Assembly (NCBI GenBank): GCA_949825045.1
Contig: OX463824.1
Coordinates: forward strand, 31,218,001-31,282,000
Direction of reading: 5' to 3'
Origin: Argyresthia goedartella
Taxonomy: Eukaryota; Arthropoda; Insecta; Lepidoptera; Argyresthiidae
Length of the DNA: 64,000 bases
The translations under genes were made by a program, and so were the position numbers. Of this stretch, positions 1-11,699 are shown piece by piece (the first letter of the stretch is position 1; every line of letters begins with the position of its first letter). The notes below the pieces were generated by a model that did no database searches, was not told the origin of the DNA, and saw only the letters and a list, made by a program, of their open reading frames with translations.

Positions 1-190
1 GTATAAAGCTGGAGGTTTCTAGTCGCCTCTTTGCCTCCAGCATCTAAAACATTGAGGTGACGGAATTCAAATTGAGTTCTATATTTCCCTGTACCTTATA
101 CATGTGTTAGTTTAAGATTTGACACTCTCCAAATGTTACCTATGTGTTTCTTATGGAAATAAACTCTTTTTGAATTTTGAATTTTGAATA
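1..190 (+). repeat. 3' end of a non-LTR retrotransposon with GAATTTT tail
   Basis: The stretch ends in an AATAAA-type signal (ataaac near 158) followed by two to three copies of a GAATTTT unit at about 169-190. A microsatellite-like tail directly after a short untranslated sequence is typical of CR1/Jockey-group non-LTR retrotransposons. The coding part lies outside the window, so the family is not identified. Confidence 0.4.
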
Positions 191-1640
191 GACGTAGTTA
201 CACAATATTTATTCATTTCAATATACATTCTAGGGTTCTCTATCACATAGCATAGAATTTCCTTTTACAGAACTTCGGTATATATGTCCTAGCTACCTAT
301 CAAAATTTGTATCTTATTTAATTTAACTAGTATATAGTAGTATTTAGATTTATGTCTGAATGTTTATCATTAAATTCTTTGTTTAGTACTAATTTTCTTT
401 TATGTTTTGTGAGTATGTGTTGTGTGCAATGTGCATGTGCAAAATAAATATCAATCAATCAATAAATTTAAAACCAAATCAGAGAGCAGTTATTTTTTTT
501 TTGTAATAACATATTGTCATTAAGTTAATTTTAAAACGAACATATAAAGTGCGTTTAAGATAACCTGTCCATTCGCCGCACAGGTAAAGACCCCTCGATA
601 CGGTGGATGACAGCTTACATAAAAATCCGTTGACTCAGACAAGGACACCATTCATACAGCGTCCGCTCGGTTACGGAAAATTGATCCTGTGGGAACCCTG
701 TATTATTTTTATTGATGGTAATGTTTATCGTAAATTAAGGAATAATCTACCTTCCCTATGGTCGAGAGACAAATATCGAAGAAAAAGCTCTCGCTCGCGA
801 AGAGATACCCTCAGTACAATTTATTTATCATAGGGTTGCACTATGTCACCATGGCATTAGCTTGAAATTCGCGATGCATTTTTCAAGGTGGCTTTTTTAT
901 TTTGACGCCCTGAAAATATGTGGGACCTAAATATATGGGGCAAAATGACAAAAAGCCATCATTATATCGTTCAATATTTTCACTGCCACCCATGACGGAT
1001 TTTTATCGGCTATGTACTGCCAGCGAAAGAGTTTGGCAGCAATGAAACCAGTGTTGCCAGCTTTTGAAAAATGTGTGACCCAAACGTTAGGGAGCATAAC
1101 TAACTCATACTATAAATATTCATATTCGTTTCCTTTATAATTTTATTTTAATTACGTATTTTGTATTGCAACGAGGTTGTAGCTGCCTACAAACCAGCTT
1201 TCTTATTTTCGTGGAATTGTGATCTGAGTCGGGTGATCAGATATTGCTTTTCTCCATTTTTTGATTTTTTATTTTAGTTATCTGAATTTTTACATCTTAT
1301 AGGTAAACTCATGAATACTTCTTGTAAATCTGTGTGAGGGGTATTGAAAATGTATGCTTTAATAAGCTAGATCCCCATTGAGATCGGTTTACCCCTAATG
1401 AAATAACCTTTGTACATTTCAAGTTCACTTTAAAAGGTTAAAGGGCGTATAAAGAAGACGCCCTCCAAAGTGTATAAGTTTTAATACCCACCCTAATATG
1501 ACCTAATTATACGTATTTCTAGTGAGACCCGACTGACCCACAAAACTATAAATTTTAAGAAAGTTTCGTGTGAGGTCGTACAAGCATGATATTTGGCAAA
1601 AACAACGCGACAGTTTGCTAGCACCGATTAAAATCAAATT
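191..1640. other. Gene-free, AT-rich; one short CAAT-type tail
   Basis: No reading frame here resembles a known protein; a 76-codon frame at 603-833 has no recognisable motif. Bases 441-464 read as an AATAAA followed by a short TCAA repeat, which looks like the 3' tail of another degraded retroelement. Nothing else is recognised. Confidence 0.5.
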
Positions 1641-1649
1641 AGGTGAATT

Positions 1650-1735
1650 GAGCTCCGTGGTCTAGTGGGCTTCACGCTTGCTTCTCACGCAGGTGATGCA
1701 GGTTCGAATCCGGTACTGCCCATGTACGAATTAGA
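1650..1735 (+). repeat. tRNA-derived SINE head (family S2)
   Basis: The sequence starts GAGCTCCGTGGTCTAGTGG, which looks like a tRNA 5' half with an A box, and has a B-box-like GGTTCGAATCC about 45 bases later. A second copy of the same head is at 57109. Only the tRNA-like part is recognisable here; the body beyond 1735 has diverged or is a different sequence. It is unlikely to be a working tRNA gene because the acceptor halves do not pair well by eye. Confidence 0.55.
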
Positions 1736-1939
1736 TAAAGCATTTTTCTGAATAATAGACAAAACCCACTAGCAATTAATAAAGCGCTCAGCGGGTTTTC
1801 GCGCTAGCATGCTAAGGGATAGGCAGGATCGAGCGAGGTTAGCTACAGACCTGTTTGTTTTTAGGTATGCGGGTTTTAGGGAGAAAAAATATCGGACGTC
1901 CAGGGTCCCAGCTACTATAAATTAAAGAAATATGTTAAA

Positions 1940-3006
1940 TTGAATAATTATACAAAAAAAACACAAAAACTAGCTAATAGAAATAAAATATTTTGTAAAA
2001 ATGTAAATTGTAGCAAGGAACGTGTCGAATTAATTAAGGAAATCGATGATTGTAGATTATGTTTGGAAAAAACTACAGAAAAGTACGAATGTGACACACG
2101 GCGACTCCAGTCAGATATGCATATTTTAAACTCATCATTACAAAGTGTTACACGTAAATATGAGTCAGCACAATACAAAATTAAGGAACATGTGTCGGCT
2201 ATGAATAGTTTGTTGGAGACGTGTAAGTATAATTATGACACTTTCATATCTTTGACCGACAATCACATCTGTGATTGTAAACAAGCTCCAGCGGACTGTT
2301 CCGTGCCGACCGTGTGTCCCGCCGAGCAGCCGGCCGAACAGCTGATACTGACCCAGGCGCCGCCGTCAGTCGACTTGAGTACTAATAGTGTTATCAATAA
2401 CGCCTCCTTCTCTCAGACAAAGGATAGGTATATAATGTACAGCGATGAACTTGGAAAAAATATGGGTTTACAACTTAGTCAGCGCGTGGGCCAGGCAATA
2501 TTAAATAACTGTATGCCTGGCGCCACATATTCACAAATATTAAACAAAGTGTTGTCATCGCAGTTTTAGAACCAACCACCCTAATTATTTTAATTGGTAG
2601 AAGGGAAAATGTATCTAAAAAACTAATTACTAAATACTTTTCCAAATTAAATTCTTTACAAAATGTAGATAGAATAATCATGTTTGCGTTTCCCTTCAGC
2701 CAATCTTTGTCACAACATGAAAATCATATAAGACATGATTATAATACATTTATACACACATTGACATGTCGTCATACTGAAAAATTTCATTTCATAGACA
2801 CCAATATTTGTATTGGAAAATATTTTTATTTGACTAAGGATAAGTATTACCTATCTAGGTTTTATACTAAACAGATAGCACAGTCACTATCTTATTTTAT
2901 TTTGAACTCAGTCAAGTTTTTGACTAATGAAACGCCTGCTTCTATTGAGCAGTGTAATAATAATGACATGTACTCCTTGGAATCTGTTCCAAGCTCTTTA
3001 AATTAA
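1940..3006 (+). pseudogene. Family B ORF1: coiled coil plus esterase-like domain, frameshifted
   Basis: The first 209 codons (1940-2569) encode a charged, heptad-rich region with scattered cysteines, then a Pro/Ala-rich spacer. The reading frame stops at 2567, but another frame continues without a break from about 2563 to 3006. It reads through LIILIGRREN, RIIMFAFPF and a C-terminal segment ending YYLSRFYTKQIAQSLSYFI. This pattern resembles the C-terminal half of the SGNH/GDSL-esterase domain found in ORF1 of many CR1-like elements, which is thought to help RNA or membrane association of the particle. The simplest reading is one ORF1 of about 350 residues broken by a one-base frameshift near 2560. 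The esterase assignment is inference from the general pattern; no catalytic Ser is visible because the front of that domain is missing or merged. Confidence 0.6.
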
Positions 3007-3128
3007 CCCATAGGACAACAGAGAGTAACTCTGGCAGTAATATTAATATTTGTATAAATATACCTTCATCTTGCCCATTAAATCAAGTTACTAGTAATGA
3101 AAAATGTAAAAGTAAGAATATTTTAAAC

Positions 3129-5938
3129 GTGGTTCATCAAAATATACAGGGCATGTTATGTAAAGAACTGGAAATTGAGTTATTCATGAACTGTAATAAT
3201 ATTGATATTTTATGTATAACAGAGCTCTTTTTAAAGAGTTATCAGTTCATGTTCAACTTTAATAACCACCACGTTGCTAGTTCGTTCAACAGAAAAACAG
3301 CTGATCGCGGTGGCTCCTTAATACTTGTAAATAATAGTTTTAAATATAAGGAACGAGTTGACATAGTGAGCCTGTCTGTTGAGTGTACCATGGAAATAGC
3401 CTGTATTGAACTTGAACAACTTATTGTAATGAGCGTATACAGACCACCAGATTCATCCTTTGATTTATTCGAAAAGAAAATGGATGAAGTGTTGATTAAA
3501 ATCAGCGATAAAAACAAATTTTTTATAATTTGTGGTGATTTTAATGTTAATCTGTTAGAGGATAATAATATTTGTACTAGATTAAAATCTTTATTTTTAT
3601 GTCACAACATGAACTATCTGTTTTTGGAGCCTACTAGAATTACTGCAACATCTGCTACCTGCATTGACGATATATTTACTAACATTACGCCCATTTTCAA
3701 ATCGGTCATCAATAAATTAACCTCTGATCACTCTGGTCAGATAGGTATATTCAATATTAAAATAAAAAAGTACCAAAAAGAGGATATTACATGTGTGCCC
3801 GTTAGTGACACTCGGCTTGAACACTACAGGAATAATATTTTAGATAAACTATGGGAAATACCATACAGTGACGATCCAAATTTGTTGTACAACTCAGTAT
3901 TTAACCTTGTCAAAAATGAATATGATACGGTATTTAAATCAAAAACTATAAAAGTTAATAACAAAGCTTTGTTTAGTGATTGGGCGACAGTTGGAATTCA
4001 TAGGAGCAGACGAAGATTATATGAACTCTATGAAGAGAAATCATATAACAAAAATACGGCCTTTCTAGATTATGTTCGTAGTTATTCAAAAATGTTTAAA
4101 CGCGTTTGTGCCGTAGCTAAATCTAATTTAATTAAAAACAAAATTGAATCTAGTAGCAATGTAATGAAAACGACTTAGCAAATTATAAACAGAGAGACTG
4201 GAAAGGCCAAAGCTACACATAATAACTTCAAGCTTAAGATAGATAATCAATTGCTAAGTACAGACCTAGAAGTAGCAAAAGCTTTCGAAAATTTCTTTAC
4301 GGACATTCCAGTTTCAACAACCAAGTCTTTAAATTCATCTCCCGCTGCTGCTGAATCTATACTTAAACAAAACTTTGAGGAATGTAAAACAGATTTTAAA
4401 TTTAGGCACGTAAATAATGAAGATATTGTAAAAGCGTTTAAATCCCTGGAAATGAAAAAGACAGCTGACGCCCAGTAAAAATTATTAGTTCCATTGTAGA
4501 TTGTATTGCACCTCACCTTTGTTGTATATTTAATCAATGTATAGATAGTGGTGTGTTTCCTGACTTGATGAAACTAAGTAAAGTTATACCTTTATTCAAA
4601 GCTGGTAGTACATCAGACCCCACCAATTTTAGACCCATATCGATACTACCAACGCTTAGCAAAATATTTGAAAAACTCATACTTAATCAATTGCAAAGTC
4701 ATTTTTATCTCAATAATTTAATTCATATTGCTCAGTTTGGTTTCACAAAGGGTCGTTCAACAGCCGATGCTGGTGTTGAACTAATCGACAATATTTTTGA
4801 TGCCTGGGAAGACGCAATGGATGCAATAGGTGTCTTCTGCGATCTATCCAAGGCTTTTGATTGCGTCCATCATGACACTCTTGTCAGGAAGTTACGCCAT
4901 TATGGTGTAAAAGATCAGGCACTTGGCCTTCTGGAGTCATATCTAACAGATAGGGTTCAGATGGTCGATGTAAATGGGAAAAGATCACCTGGGTCTTCAA
5001 TAAGTATGGGCGTACCGCAAGGTTCAATTCTTGGTCCTTTCTTGTTTTTAGTATATATTAATGATTTACCTTACCTTGTTAAAGCAAAACATGGGTTAGT
5101 ATTGTTTGCCGATGTTACTTCTTTGATATTTAAAGTTAAAAGACAGCAATCAAATTATGACGAGGTAAACAATGCTATCTCTAGTATAGTGAACTGATTT
5201 ACTGTTAACAATTTATCACTTAATGAAAAGAAAACTAAATGTATTAAATTCGTGTTACCCAATGTGAACCCGGTAACTACAGACATATTTATAAAAGGAC
5301 AGAGATTGGACCTTGTGCAGTCGACTGTCTTTTTGGGCATTACTTTAGACGCCAAACTACAATGGGATCCTCATATAAATAAATTGTCGAACAGACTGAG
5401 TTCGGCAGCGTTCGCAGTTAAAAAAATTAGAGCTCTTACCGACGTAGACACCGCTAGACTAGTCTACTTTAGTTACTTTCATAGTCTAATGACCTATGGT
5501 ATTTTATTGTGGGGTCACGCTGCGAATGCTAATAGTATATTTATTCTGCAGAAACGGGCTGTTCGTGCAATTTATAGATTAGGGCCTAGAGTGTCACTGA
5601 GGGAAAAGTTTAAAGAAATCAATATTCTGACATTTGTGTCTCAATATATCTATGACAATCTTGTGTATGTAAAAAGAAATATAACTAGTTTTCAGAAGTA
5701 CAGTGATATACACAATTTTAATACTAGAAATAAAGACAAGTTGGTTGCTTATGTAAGCCGACTACATAAAATTAGTAATTCTTTTAAAGGCAATTGTATA
5801 CGCTATTACAATAAGGTCCCTACTGATATTAAAAACTTACCTTTAGACAAGTATAAAATAATAATAAAACAGAAATTGTATAAAAAAGGTTACTACAGGA
5901 TATCTGATTACTTAGAGGACAGATGTCTATGGGAATAG
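3129..5938 (+). pseudogene. Family B ORF2: endonuclease plus reverse transcriptase, four inactivating changes
   Basis: The endonuclease domain (3129 to about 3750) shows NIQGM, ITE, YRPPDSS, CGDFN and TSDHS motifs. The reverse transcriptase has RPISILPTLSKIFEKL, FDCVHHDTL, GVPQGSILGP and the catalytic box. Against the copy at 30536-32329, this copy has: a Trp codon changed to TAG at 4176-4178; a 10-base deletion near 4471 that shifts the frame; the catalytic FADD box changed to FADV (near 5110); and a Trp codon changed to TGA near 5197. After the TGA the same frame continues to 5938 with the thumb and C-terminal region. The enzyme would nick target DNA and copy the element RNA in the nucleus, but this copy cannot make it. 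Confidence 0.85.
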
Positions 5939-6204
5939 ATTGTTTGAGTAACAGGCTGTTTCGATATATAATTAGCATTCATTTTGTAATTTGACAATAT
6001 TTTATTTAAAAAAGGAAACGCAAAAGATGCGACGACTGTGGAGTTTCTTCGGTGAGCTCTTCTCCACAGATTCCGCCATTGGGTTAGTGAACTCACCCAA
6101 AAAAATGTAATGACGGATCTAAGTGATGTAACAACATCCTATGGAAATGAATGATTTTTGATTTTTATTTTTTGATTTTATCGCTACTTGGTTGTATTAG
6201 TCTA

Positions 6205-6300
6205 AAATCCCTCCATCAACCCGCACTGAGCCAGAGCCTGATGGAGTATGACTCGTATTCGGGCAAAGGCCTGTGCCTCTCGGGTTGGGAATTCATGTAA
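6205..6300 (+). repeat. RTE-like 3' end remnant
   Basis: The block reads AACCCGCACTGAGCCAGAG, then GGAGTATGACTC, then GGCCTGTGCC. This resembles the recurrent 3' UTR of lepidopteran RTE-type retrotransposons, in which a CCCGCA...GGAGTATG...AGGCCTGTGCC order is usual. It is short and diverged, so the call rests on remembered pattern only. Confidence 0.4.
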
Positions 6301-6535
6301 TGAATGCAATTTAAAAACTATGTAAAAGTGACTTTGTTTCAAAAGGGTTATTACAATGTTCAAGATTAGTTAAATGACGGGACTGTATGGGGTTAATCTG
6401 GCTCAACAAAGACCTTGCTGTTAATAATTTTGTAATTATTTATTCCTGCTTATTAATTATAATAATTAATATTGAAATGTTTGTATTAGTTAAGCGCAAC
6501 CAATATTTAAAAGAGATCATCAATGTATGAAACTT

Positions 6536-6650
6536 TCTACGCCCTTCTCTCCCACAGTGGTCCAATATAGAGAAGAGGCAAAAAGTGACGATTGCTAAGT
6601 ATAAGTAAATAACTACAGTGATAAAGATATTTGATTGATTGATTTATTGT
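6536..6650 (+). repeat. Interspersed 3'-tail repeat (family T), copy 1
   Basis: The segment contains CTACGCCCTTCTCTCCCACAG and ACGATTGCTAAGTATAAGTA and ends in a TTGA repeat. Related copies occur at 37366-37475 (minus) and 63470-63600 (plus), each ending in its own microsatellite-like tail. It is probably the 3' UTR of a CR1-like element related to family B. Confidence 0.6.
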
Positions 6651-6801
6651 AATATTTGTATTAAAACCCTGGCACACCGCCGTAGGGGTGTCTAACTGAC
6701 GGTAATACACCGTGTTATATTAAACACACATACCTGTATGTGTCCGACTGTGTTGACAACCTCCTTCCCGGTGAGGTACCGGAAGCGTGCGTCTCGGTTA
6801 T

Positions 6802-6883
6802 TGCCGGCAAGGAGACGCAGAGAACTTCTTTCAGCAAAGAATGCGCTTTGCTGAAAGAAGTTCTCTGCGTCTCCTTGCCGGCA
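6802..6883. repeat. Perfect hairpin: 38-bp arms, 6-base loop
   Basis: Left arm 6802-6839 and right arm 6846-6883 are exact reverse complements, with loop AATGCG between them. The arms start and end TGCCGGCAAGG / CCTTGCCGGCA. It lies in non-coding DNA next to a sequence with a tRNA B-box-like GCGTTCGAAACC on the minus strand (near 6940). Confidence 0.95.
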
Positions 6884-7230
6884 GCAAGTGACAAACACTA
6901 TTCCACATAATTCTACAAGCATGGTACCTCCCAGCGAGGTTTCGAACGCACTTGCTACCGTAAAAATCCCTTGCAATGAGGTCGGGTCCCGGAATCCGAT
7001 CTAATCTCTCTCAGTGCAAGGCTCAACCTCGAGGTTATGTTCCAACTTCGGCCTATCCGCAGTGATGACTTTTAGCAAATTTTGATGGCGGCTTACCTAT
7101 CCAGCTATCGGCTCATAAACGAAGGTCAATGTACATACAACGTGATTCCGCCCGTGGTTAAAATTCAGGGTTACATATTTTTTCTGTACTTTCAAAAGTG
7201 CCATTTCGAACTCGCTCATAGATAAAAAAA

Positions 7231-7852
7231 AGTGGCCAAGTGCGAGTCGGACTCGCCCTTGCAGGGTTCCGTTGTAGCAAGTAATTATGTGACTGGATGT
7301 TTGTGTTGTAATTTTGTTATTCACAGTGTTTGTATGAATGACAAAGTTATCTTTGCGGTTTTTAATAAATGTTTTATATCTTAAAAACCGCTTATTTTAT
7401 TTTGTTCAAACTAATTTTCGTTGAAAGTGTATATACACAGCATATATTTTTCGTAGATTTTCACTCTCTTACTCTAAAAGTTAGAGGGACACACACACAT
7501 TTTTCCACTTTGGAAGGGTCTGTCTCTTTAACAATTTACTTTGAGGAAGTCGTTTTAGAAACCTCAACGTCATAAGACCTATCTATGGATACCCCACAGA
7601 TATGGGTTTGATGAAAAAAATATATTTTGGTTTCAGTTCCATGTATGGGGAGCCCCCTTTAATTATTTGAATATTTCTTTTTTTGTAATAAAATCTTAAA
7701 GCGGTTAACAGTATACACCTACATACTATGTTTCAACTGTGTAAAGATAATACATAATAGTTTCTGCATAAAGTTGCTGTGACATACGGACGGACAGACA
7801 CACAGACTTGACAAAACTATAAGGGTTCCTTCTTTCTCTACGGAACCCTAAA
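7231..7852 (+). repeat. Interspersed repeat with GGTTCCGTA ends (family G), copy 1
   Basis: The left end has GTGCGAGTCGGACTCGC and CAGGGTTCCGTT; the right end has GGACGGACAGACA and CTACGGAACCCTAAAAA. Other copies are at 16600-16945 (plus), 42469-42876 (minus) and a fragment at 12198-12290 (minus). This is one of the abundant non-autonomous repeats of Lepidoptera. No coding capacity is seen, and its transposon superfamily is not established here. Confidence 0.7.
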
Positions 7853-8384
7853 AACGAAAGTTGCATGCATTCCGATTTATTCTAATCGTGACGAAACCGC
7901 AATTAAGCACCGTTCCTTTCTAAACTAAGTGTATGTAAATAGCTACTGTAAAAAAAAATATATAGATTTTGAATGGGCTACATTTATTGATTTATTTAAG
8001 GGTGAAACTAGGTCTACGTGAACCCTGGTATTAAAAAAAACTTGAACGCAAAATTGTGCATCTGCCACGCAATATTGGAAAACGCGTGACACTGTGTATG
8101 ATTTTTGTTTTTTTGAACCTTGTTTCGTTATTTTTTGTTTTGTTCTCAAGAAACTTACACAAAACACAACTGAAATACTAACCGATCGACTGATTTACTT
8201 ACTGAGCCAATACTGTGGAGCGACTTATGGTTCAGTTGGTATTTCAGTGGATAAGTCAGTACATTTACACTTTGAATAATTATAAAAAATCGAATATTAA
8301 AGTTATCAAAGTTTTTTTAATTTATCATCCTACAGGTTAACTATGCGGATTAGACACTGTCCTTAAGTATAATGTATATGTTAC
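7853..8384. other. No recognisable feature
   Basis: AT-rich sequence between repeat copies. The short reading frames at 7943-8167 (minus) and 8094-8279 (plus) have low-complexity, Phe/Lys-rich translations and no motif. Nothing is called. Confidence 0.4.
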
Positions 8385-8892
8385 GGTCAACTTAATACAT
8401 TCGGTCAGTATACATAATTACCGGTAAGTATTCATACTAACCACTGATTTCGGTGAATGTAATAAATAGAGCCAATAGCAGTCCGATTTAACTGGTTATT
8501 ATTAATAATCACCAAGAGGGTTTTGTGAAATTAATAAGACACCCTTATTTTCTTAATGAAATATGGTTAATTAAAGATAAAATAAACCAAATAGTTAAAT
8601 TATTCTTAATATTGTCTGTCTACAGTATTATATTGCACATGATGTTTATTAGATAGGTGCTAAATATTTCATGTGTACTGAAGTTTATATTTTAAGTATT
8701 TTTTGTTGTTCTTACGTGTTCAACCTAAGCATAAAGGGTGCTTCTCTTCGCTTACCCCCTTTACCTAAGCTACCGCAGTGATTTGCCCTGATATTAGCTG
8801 TGCAAATCAGTATTTTTCAATCATAGTTATTACTTTAACGATTGATATTGGTAAGTATAAATAATAGCCGGTTAGTAATCTTGACCGAAGCA
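8385..8892 (-). repeat. Foldback-like element, copy 1 of 7 (core reversed)
   Basis: The shared core lies at about 8690-8800 in reverse orientation (TTCTTACGTGTTCAACCTAA and CCTAAGCTACCGCAG). On the left, 8390-8500 holds short repeats of a CGGTNAGTAT-like motif; the right side at 8845-8890 holds the same motif in inverted order (TTGGTAAGTATAAATAATAG). The arms are imperfect and belong only to this copy. Confidence 0.55.
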
Positions 8893-8967
8893 TATACATA
8901 AATCCACCATTGGAATACATGCCCTATAGGAAAATATCTGACTATACAATACCATTTTACATGGAAG

Positions 8968-9120
8968 TCGCTCAAATGGCAATTTCAAAATCTCCAGAGG
9001 TATCTTGTTTTAGTAGAGAATGCACTGACCCTAGAAATAATTGCTAACTTTCGCGAGCCTAAAACGGGGCGCGACTAGTCTGTGATTGTTACTTAGGTCA
9101 ACATTACAGCTATCGTTGGT
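8968..9120 (+). repeat. Unclassified interspersed repeat, copy 1
   Basis: This segment matches 53697-53845 in direct orientation over about 150 bases, at very roughly three-quarters identity by eye (shared AATCTCCAGAGGTAT, TAGAGAATG, ACTTTCG, ACAGCTATC). No coding or terminal structure is seen. Confidence 0.6.
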
Positions 9121-9229
9121 TAACCTTTACATTAAAATACGTATACTAAGATAAACTACAAATGTTAGTCACTGCTTCTCAGTTGGATTTTGATTTCAAT
9201 ATCGAGTCAGTTGAATCGTGGTTGAGGTG

Positions 9230-11690
9230 CAACGAAAAAAAGATTGGGTTTTTTTTGAATCCGCTTACTCCACCATCAAAATCTTAAGGAATCAGTTTTA
9301 CCAAAAACGTACAATGAACTGCCTGAACACCTTAGTAACCCTAACGAGATCATTGTCCACTTCCACAATATACCCGGAGACGATAGTGTTTAAATATCAA
9401 GGCTTACTTACTTTGAGTATCATAGGTTTGGTAGTGCTACTTTTCGTCTGCATCCAGTCAACGATAGTGATGTCGGAAAAATTATTCTAAGCCTCCCATC
9501 AAACGCATGTGGTAGTGATGGAATTAATATGAGCATGATATTGTTGACACTCCCTACAACCCTAAGGGCTATAACAGCTATCGTGAATAAATCAATATCT
9601 ACCTCCACATTTCCACAACTCTGGAAAACGTCGCTTATACGACCAACTCCCAAAAATAATGACCCACAAACAGTGAAGGATCTAAGGCCTATAAGCATAT
9701 TGCCTTATTTGTCTTAGATACTGGAAAGAGTCGTATATAATCAGATCTCATTATTTTTGGAGAGAAACAATATTCTACCTAAGTTACAGTCTGGTTTCAG
9801 AAAAGGGCGTAGCACTGTCACAGTCCTACTAGATGTTGTAGATAACATTTTAGCTTCTCAAGACAAAGGCAATGGCACACTCCTGGCTCTGTTGGATTTT
9901 TCACGTGCATTTGACTGTATTAATGTAACAATGATGTTCTCCAAACTAAATTTTTATGGATTTGACATGAATTCAATCAGGTGGATCGAGAGTTACTCGA
10001 CTAATCGCTATCAACATGTTATTATTAATAAAAATTATGGATCAGTATGCTCATCCAAATGCGTTCCTTCGAGTAGAGGCGTCCCTCAGGGCTCAATTCT
10101 GGGACCGCTACTCTTTATTTTGTACAGTGCGGATATTATAGGTAGTATAAAACACAGTAGGTGCCATTTGTACGCTGATGACCTTCAGTTGTATATAGAA
10201 GCGAACAATGATAACATTGAGGAGGCTGTCAGACGTATGAATGAAGACCTTGCTAGTGTCTCCCTATGGTCTGCCAATAATGCTCTGGTTTTGAACCCCT
10301 CCAAGTCAAAACTCCTAATTCTTGGCTCAAAACATCAAGTGAAAACTCTTACTGACTTTGACCCTGAAATAACAATTTCAGGTGTACACCTGGATCGAGT
10401 CAGTGAGGCACGAAACCTGGGCTTGCTAATGGACAGTGAGTTACGGTTTGAAAAACATGTAGTAGAAGTGGCAAAGAACTGTTTCTATCGACTCAGGGTC
10501 TTGTACAAGATAAGAAGATTTCTTAGTATCGATATGCGAGTCAGGTTGTGCGAATCCCTGGTGCTGTCTAAAATTAACTACGGGTTGTTGGTGTACGGCC
10601 CATGTCTATACAAGCGAACTGAGAGGTTGATCCAACGGGTACAAAATGCTTGCGCTAGGTACTGTTTCAACATTCCTCCGCGTACACATGTTACATCGTA
10701 CTTTAATAGTGCTGACATGTTGAAATTAACGGCAAGACAGGATCTTTATTTTATTTATTTATTTATTTGTTTGTTTTTTTTACTTCTACTCTTTTTTCTT
10801 TACTTTTCTACTCTTCTATTCAGAGTCATACATACTGGTAAGCCTGAATACCTTTTTGAAAAGCTCACCTGGAGAACTTCGCGCCACCACAACATTAGAA
10901 CTGCCACCAGTGTCTTGTCCGTCCCCCGCCACGGGACTGCGGCGTTTCGTGGTAGCTTCAGGTATCTTGCCACAAAATGTTAGAATAATATAACCCCTCC
11001 ACTCCGAAAGCTCAAATCAAAACATGGATTCAAAAAATTAATTCGAGAAAGGTTACTTTTCCAACAAAAGCAGAATACCTGAAGCTACCATGACAAAGTG
11101 CTGCGGTCCGCGTTCTACCACTCTAAAATTGACCTGATACCGCAATGTGTATACCAAATATACTTTTTCGTTGTGTACGTAATTTCAACTCTTTGTGACA
11201 TTAGTAATTCATTCAATACGACATTATTATTCAATACAATTTAATCCATATAACTATTTATTCACTAATCCGCAATACAATTTTATTATCTTCATTTTAT
11301 TTTTTATTTTATTTTTTCCATATTGACATTTTATTTATTTTATTTACACGTTTAGTGTTAGGTTGTTAATTTTAGAAAACTTGCCACCTGGTGACATTGA
11401 CATGTCTAAATTCAATTATACTCTGGGTCCTGGACTGAAAACCAGCGTCACAGGTTTTCCTGTGACACTACGCTGAGTCTGAGCCCTTTTGCTGTCGCAG
11501 CATGTGCACATAGCAGTGAAACAACTCACAACTTAATGTGGGTTTCTTTAAAAATTAGACATGAATTGGAAATTACATATAGTTTTTTAATGTTATTGTA
11601 GATTTTGTTTGTGATTTTAATTGTGTTATTTTTATTTTTATTGTGTTTTATTCTTATTTTCTCATGTGTTTATGCTGAAACAGTAAAAAA
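9230..11690 (+). mobile_element. Non-LTR retrotransposon, family E copy 1 (endonuclease part missing)
   Basis: It contains the linker and reverse transcriptase of a CR1/Jockey-superfamily element, followed by a 3' region of about 600 bases that fades out near 11690. No endonuclease domain was recognised upstream, so it is probably 5'-truncated. A relative is at 57600-58565 on the minus strand. The 3' end is approximate. Confidence 0.7.
9290..11080 (+). pseudogene. Family E ORF2 fragment: reverse transcriptase with intact YADD, broken frame
   Basis: From 9420 a single frame reads RLHPVNDSDVGKIILSLPSN, RPISILPYLS, then a stop at 9716, then ILERVVYNQI, GFRKGRSTVTVLLDVVDNIL, LLDFSRAFDCI, GVPQGSILGPLLFILYSADI and the catalytic YADDLQLY box. 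The pre-RT linker (PKTYNELPEHLSNPNEIIVH) is in another frame just upstream. In the C-terminal region (10745-10812) a TTTA/CTTTT-rich low-complexity expansion replaces coding sequence with a Phe/Leu-rich stretch, after which the frame continues with YLFEKLTWRTSRHHNIRTAT up to about 11080. The stop and frameshift make it a relic, although the catalytic centre is unchanged. Confidence 0.8.
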
Positions 11691-11699
11691 AAAAGTTTA

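Larger units (their letters stand above)
1880..6178 (+). mobile_element. Non-LTR retrotransposon, family B copy 1 (nearly full length, mutated)
   Basis: The order is ORF1 with coiled coil and an esterase-like tail, then ORF2 with apurinic-type endonuclease and reverse transcriptase, then a 3' UTR ending in a TGATTTTT-type tail (6149-6178). A second, 5'-truncated copy with nearly identical sequence is at 30303-32440 on the opposite strand, and comparing the two shows which changes are inactivating here. The layout fits the CR1/Jockey superfamily; the exact clade is not certain. The 5' limit is approximate, and no target-site duplication was found. Confidence 0.85.

Noticed and set aside
1650..1735. 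Possible true tRNA gene
   Set aside because: A and B boxes are present but the acceptor and anticodon arms do not pair convincingly, and the head is repeated at 57109 with a SINE body.
6692..6976. 94-codon minus-strand frame as a gene
   Set aside because: It runs straight through the perfect hairpin and a tRNA-like segment; it is a by-product of those structures.
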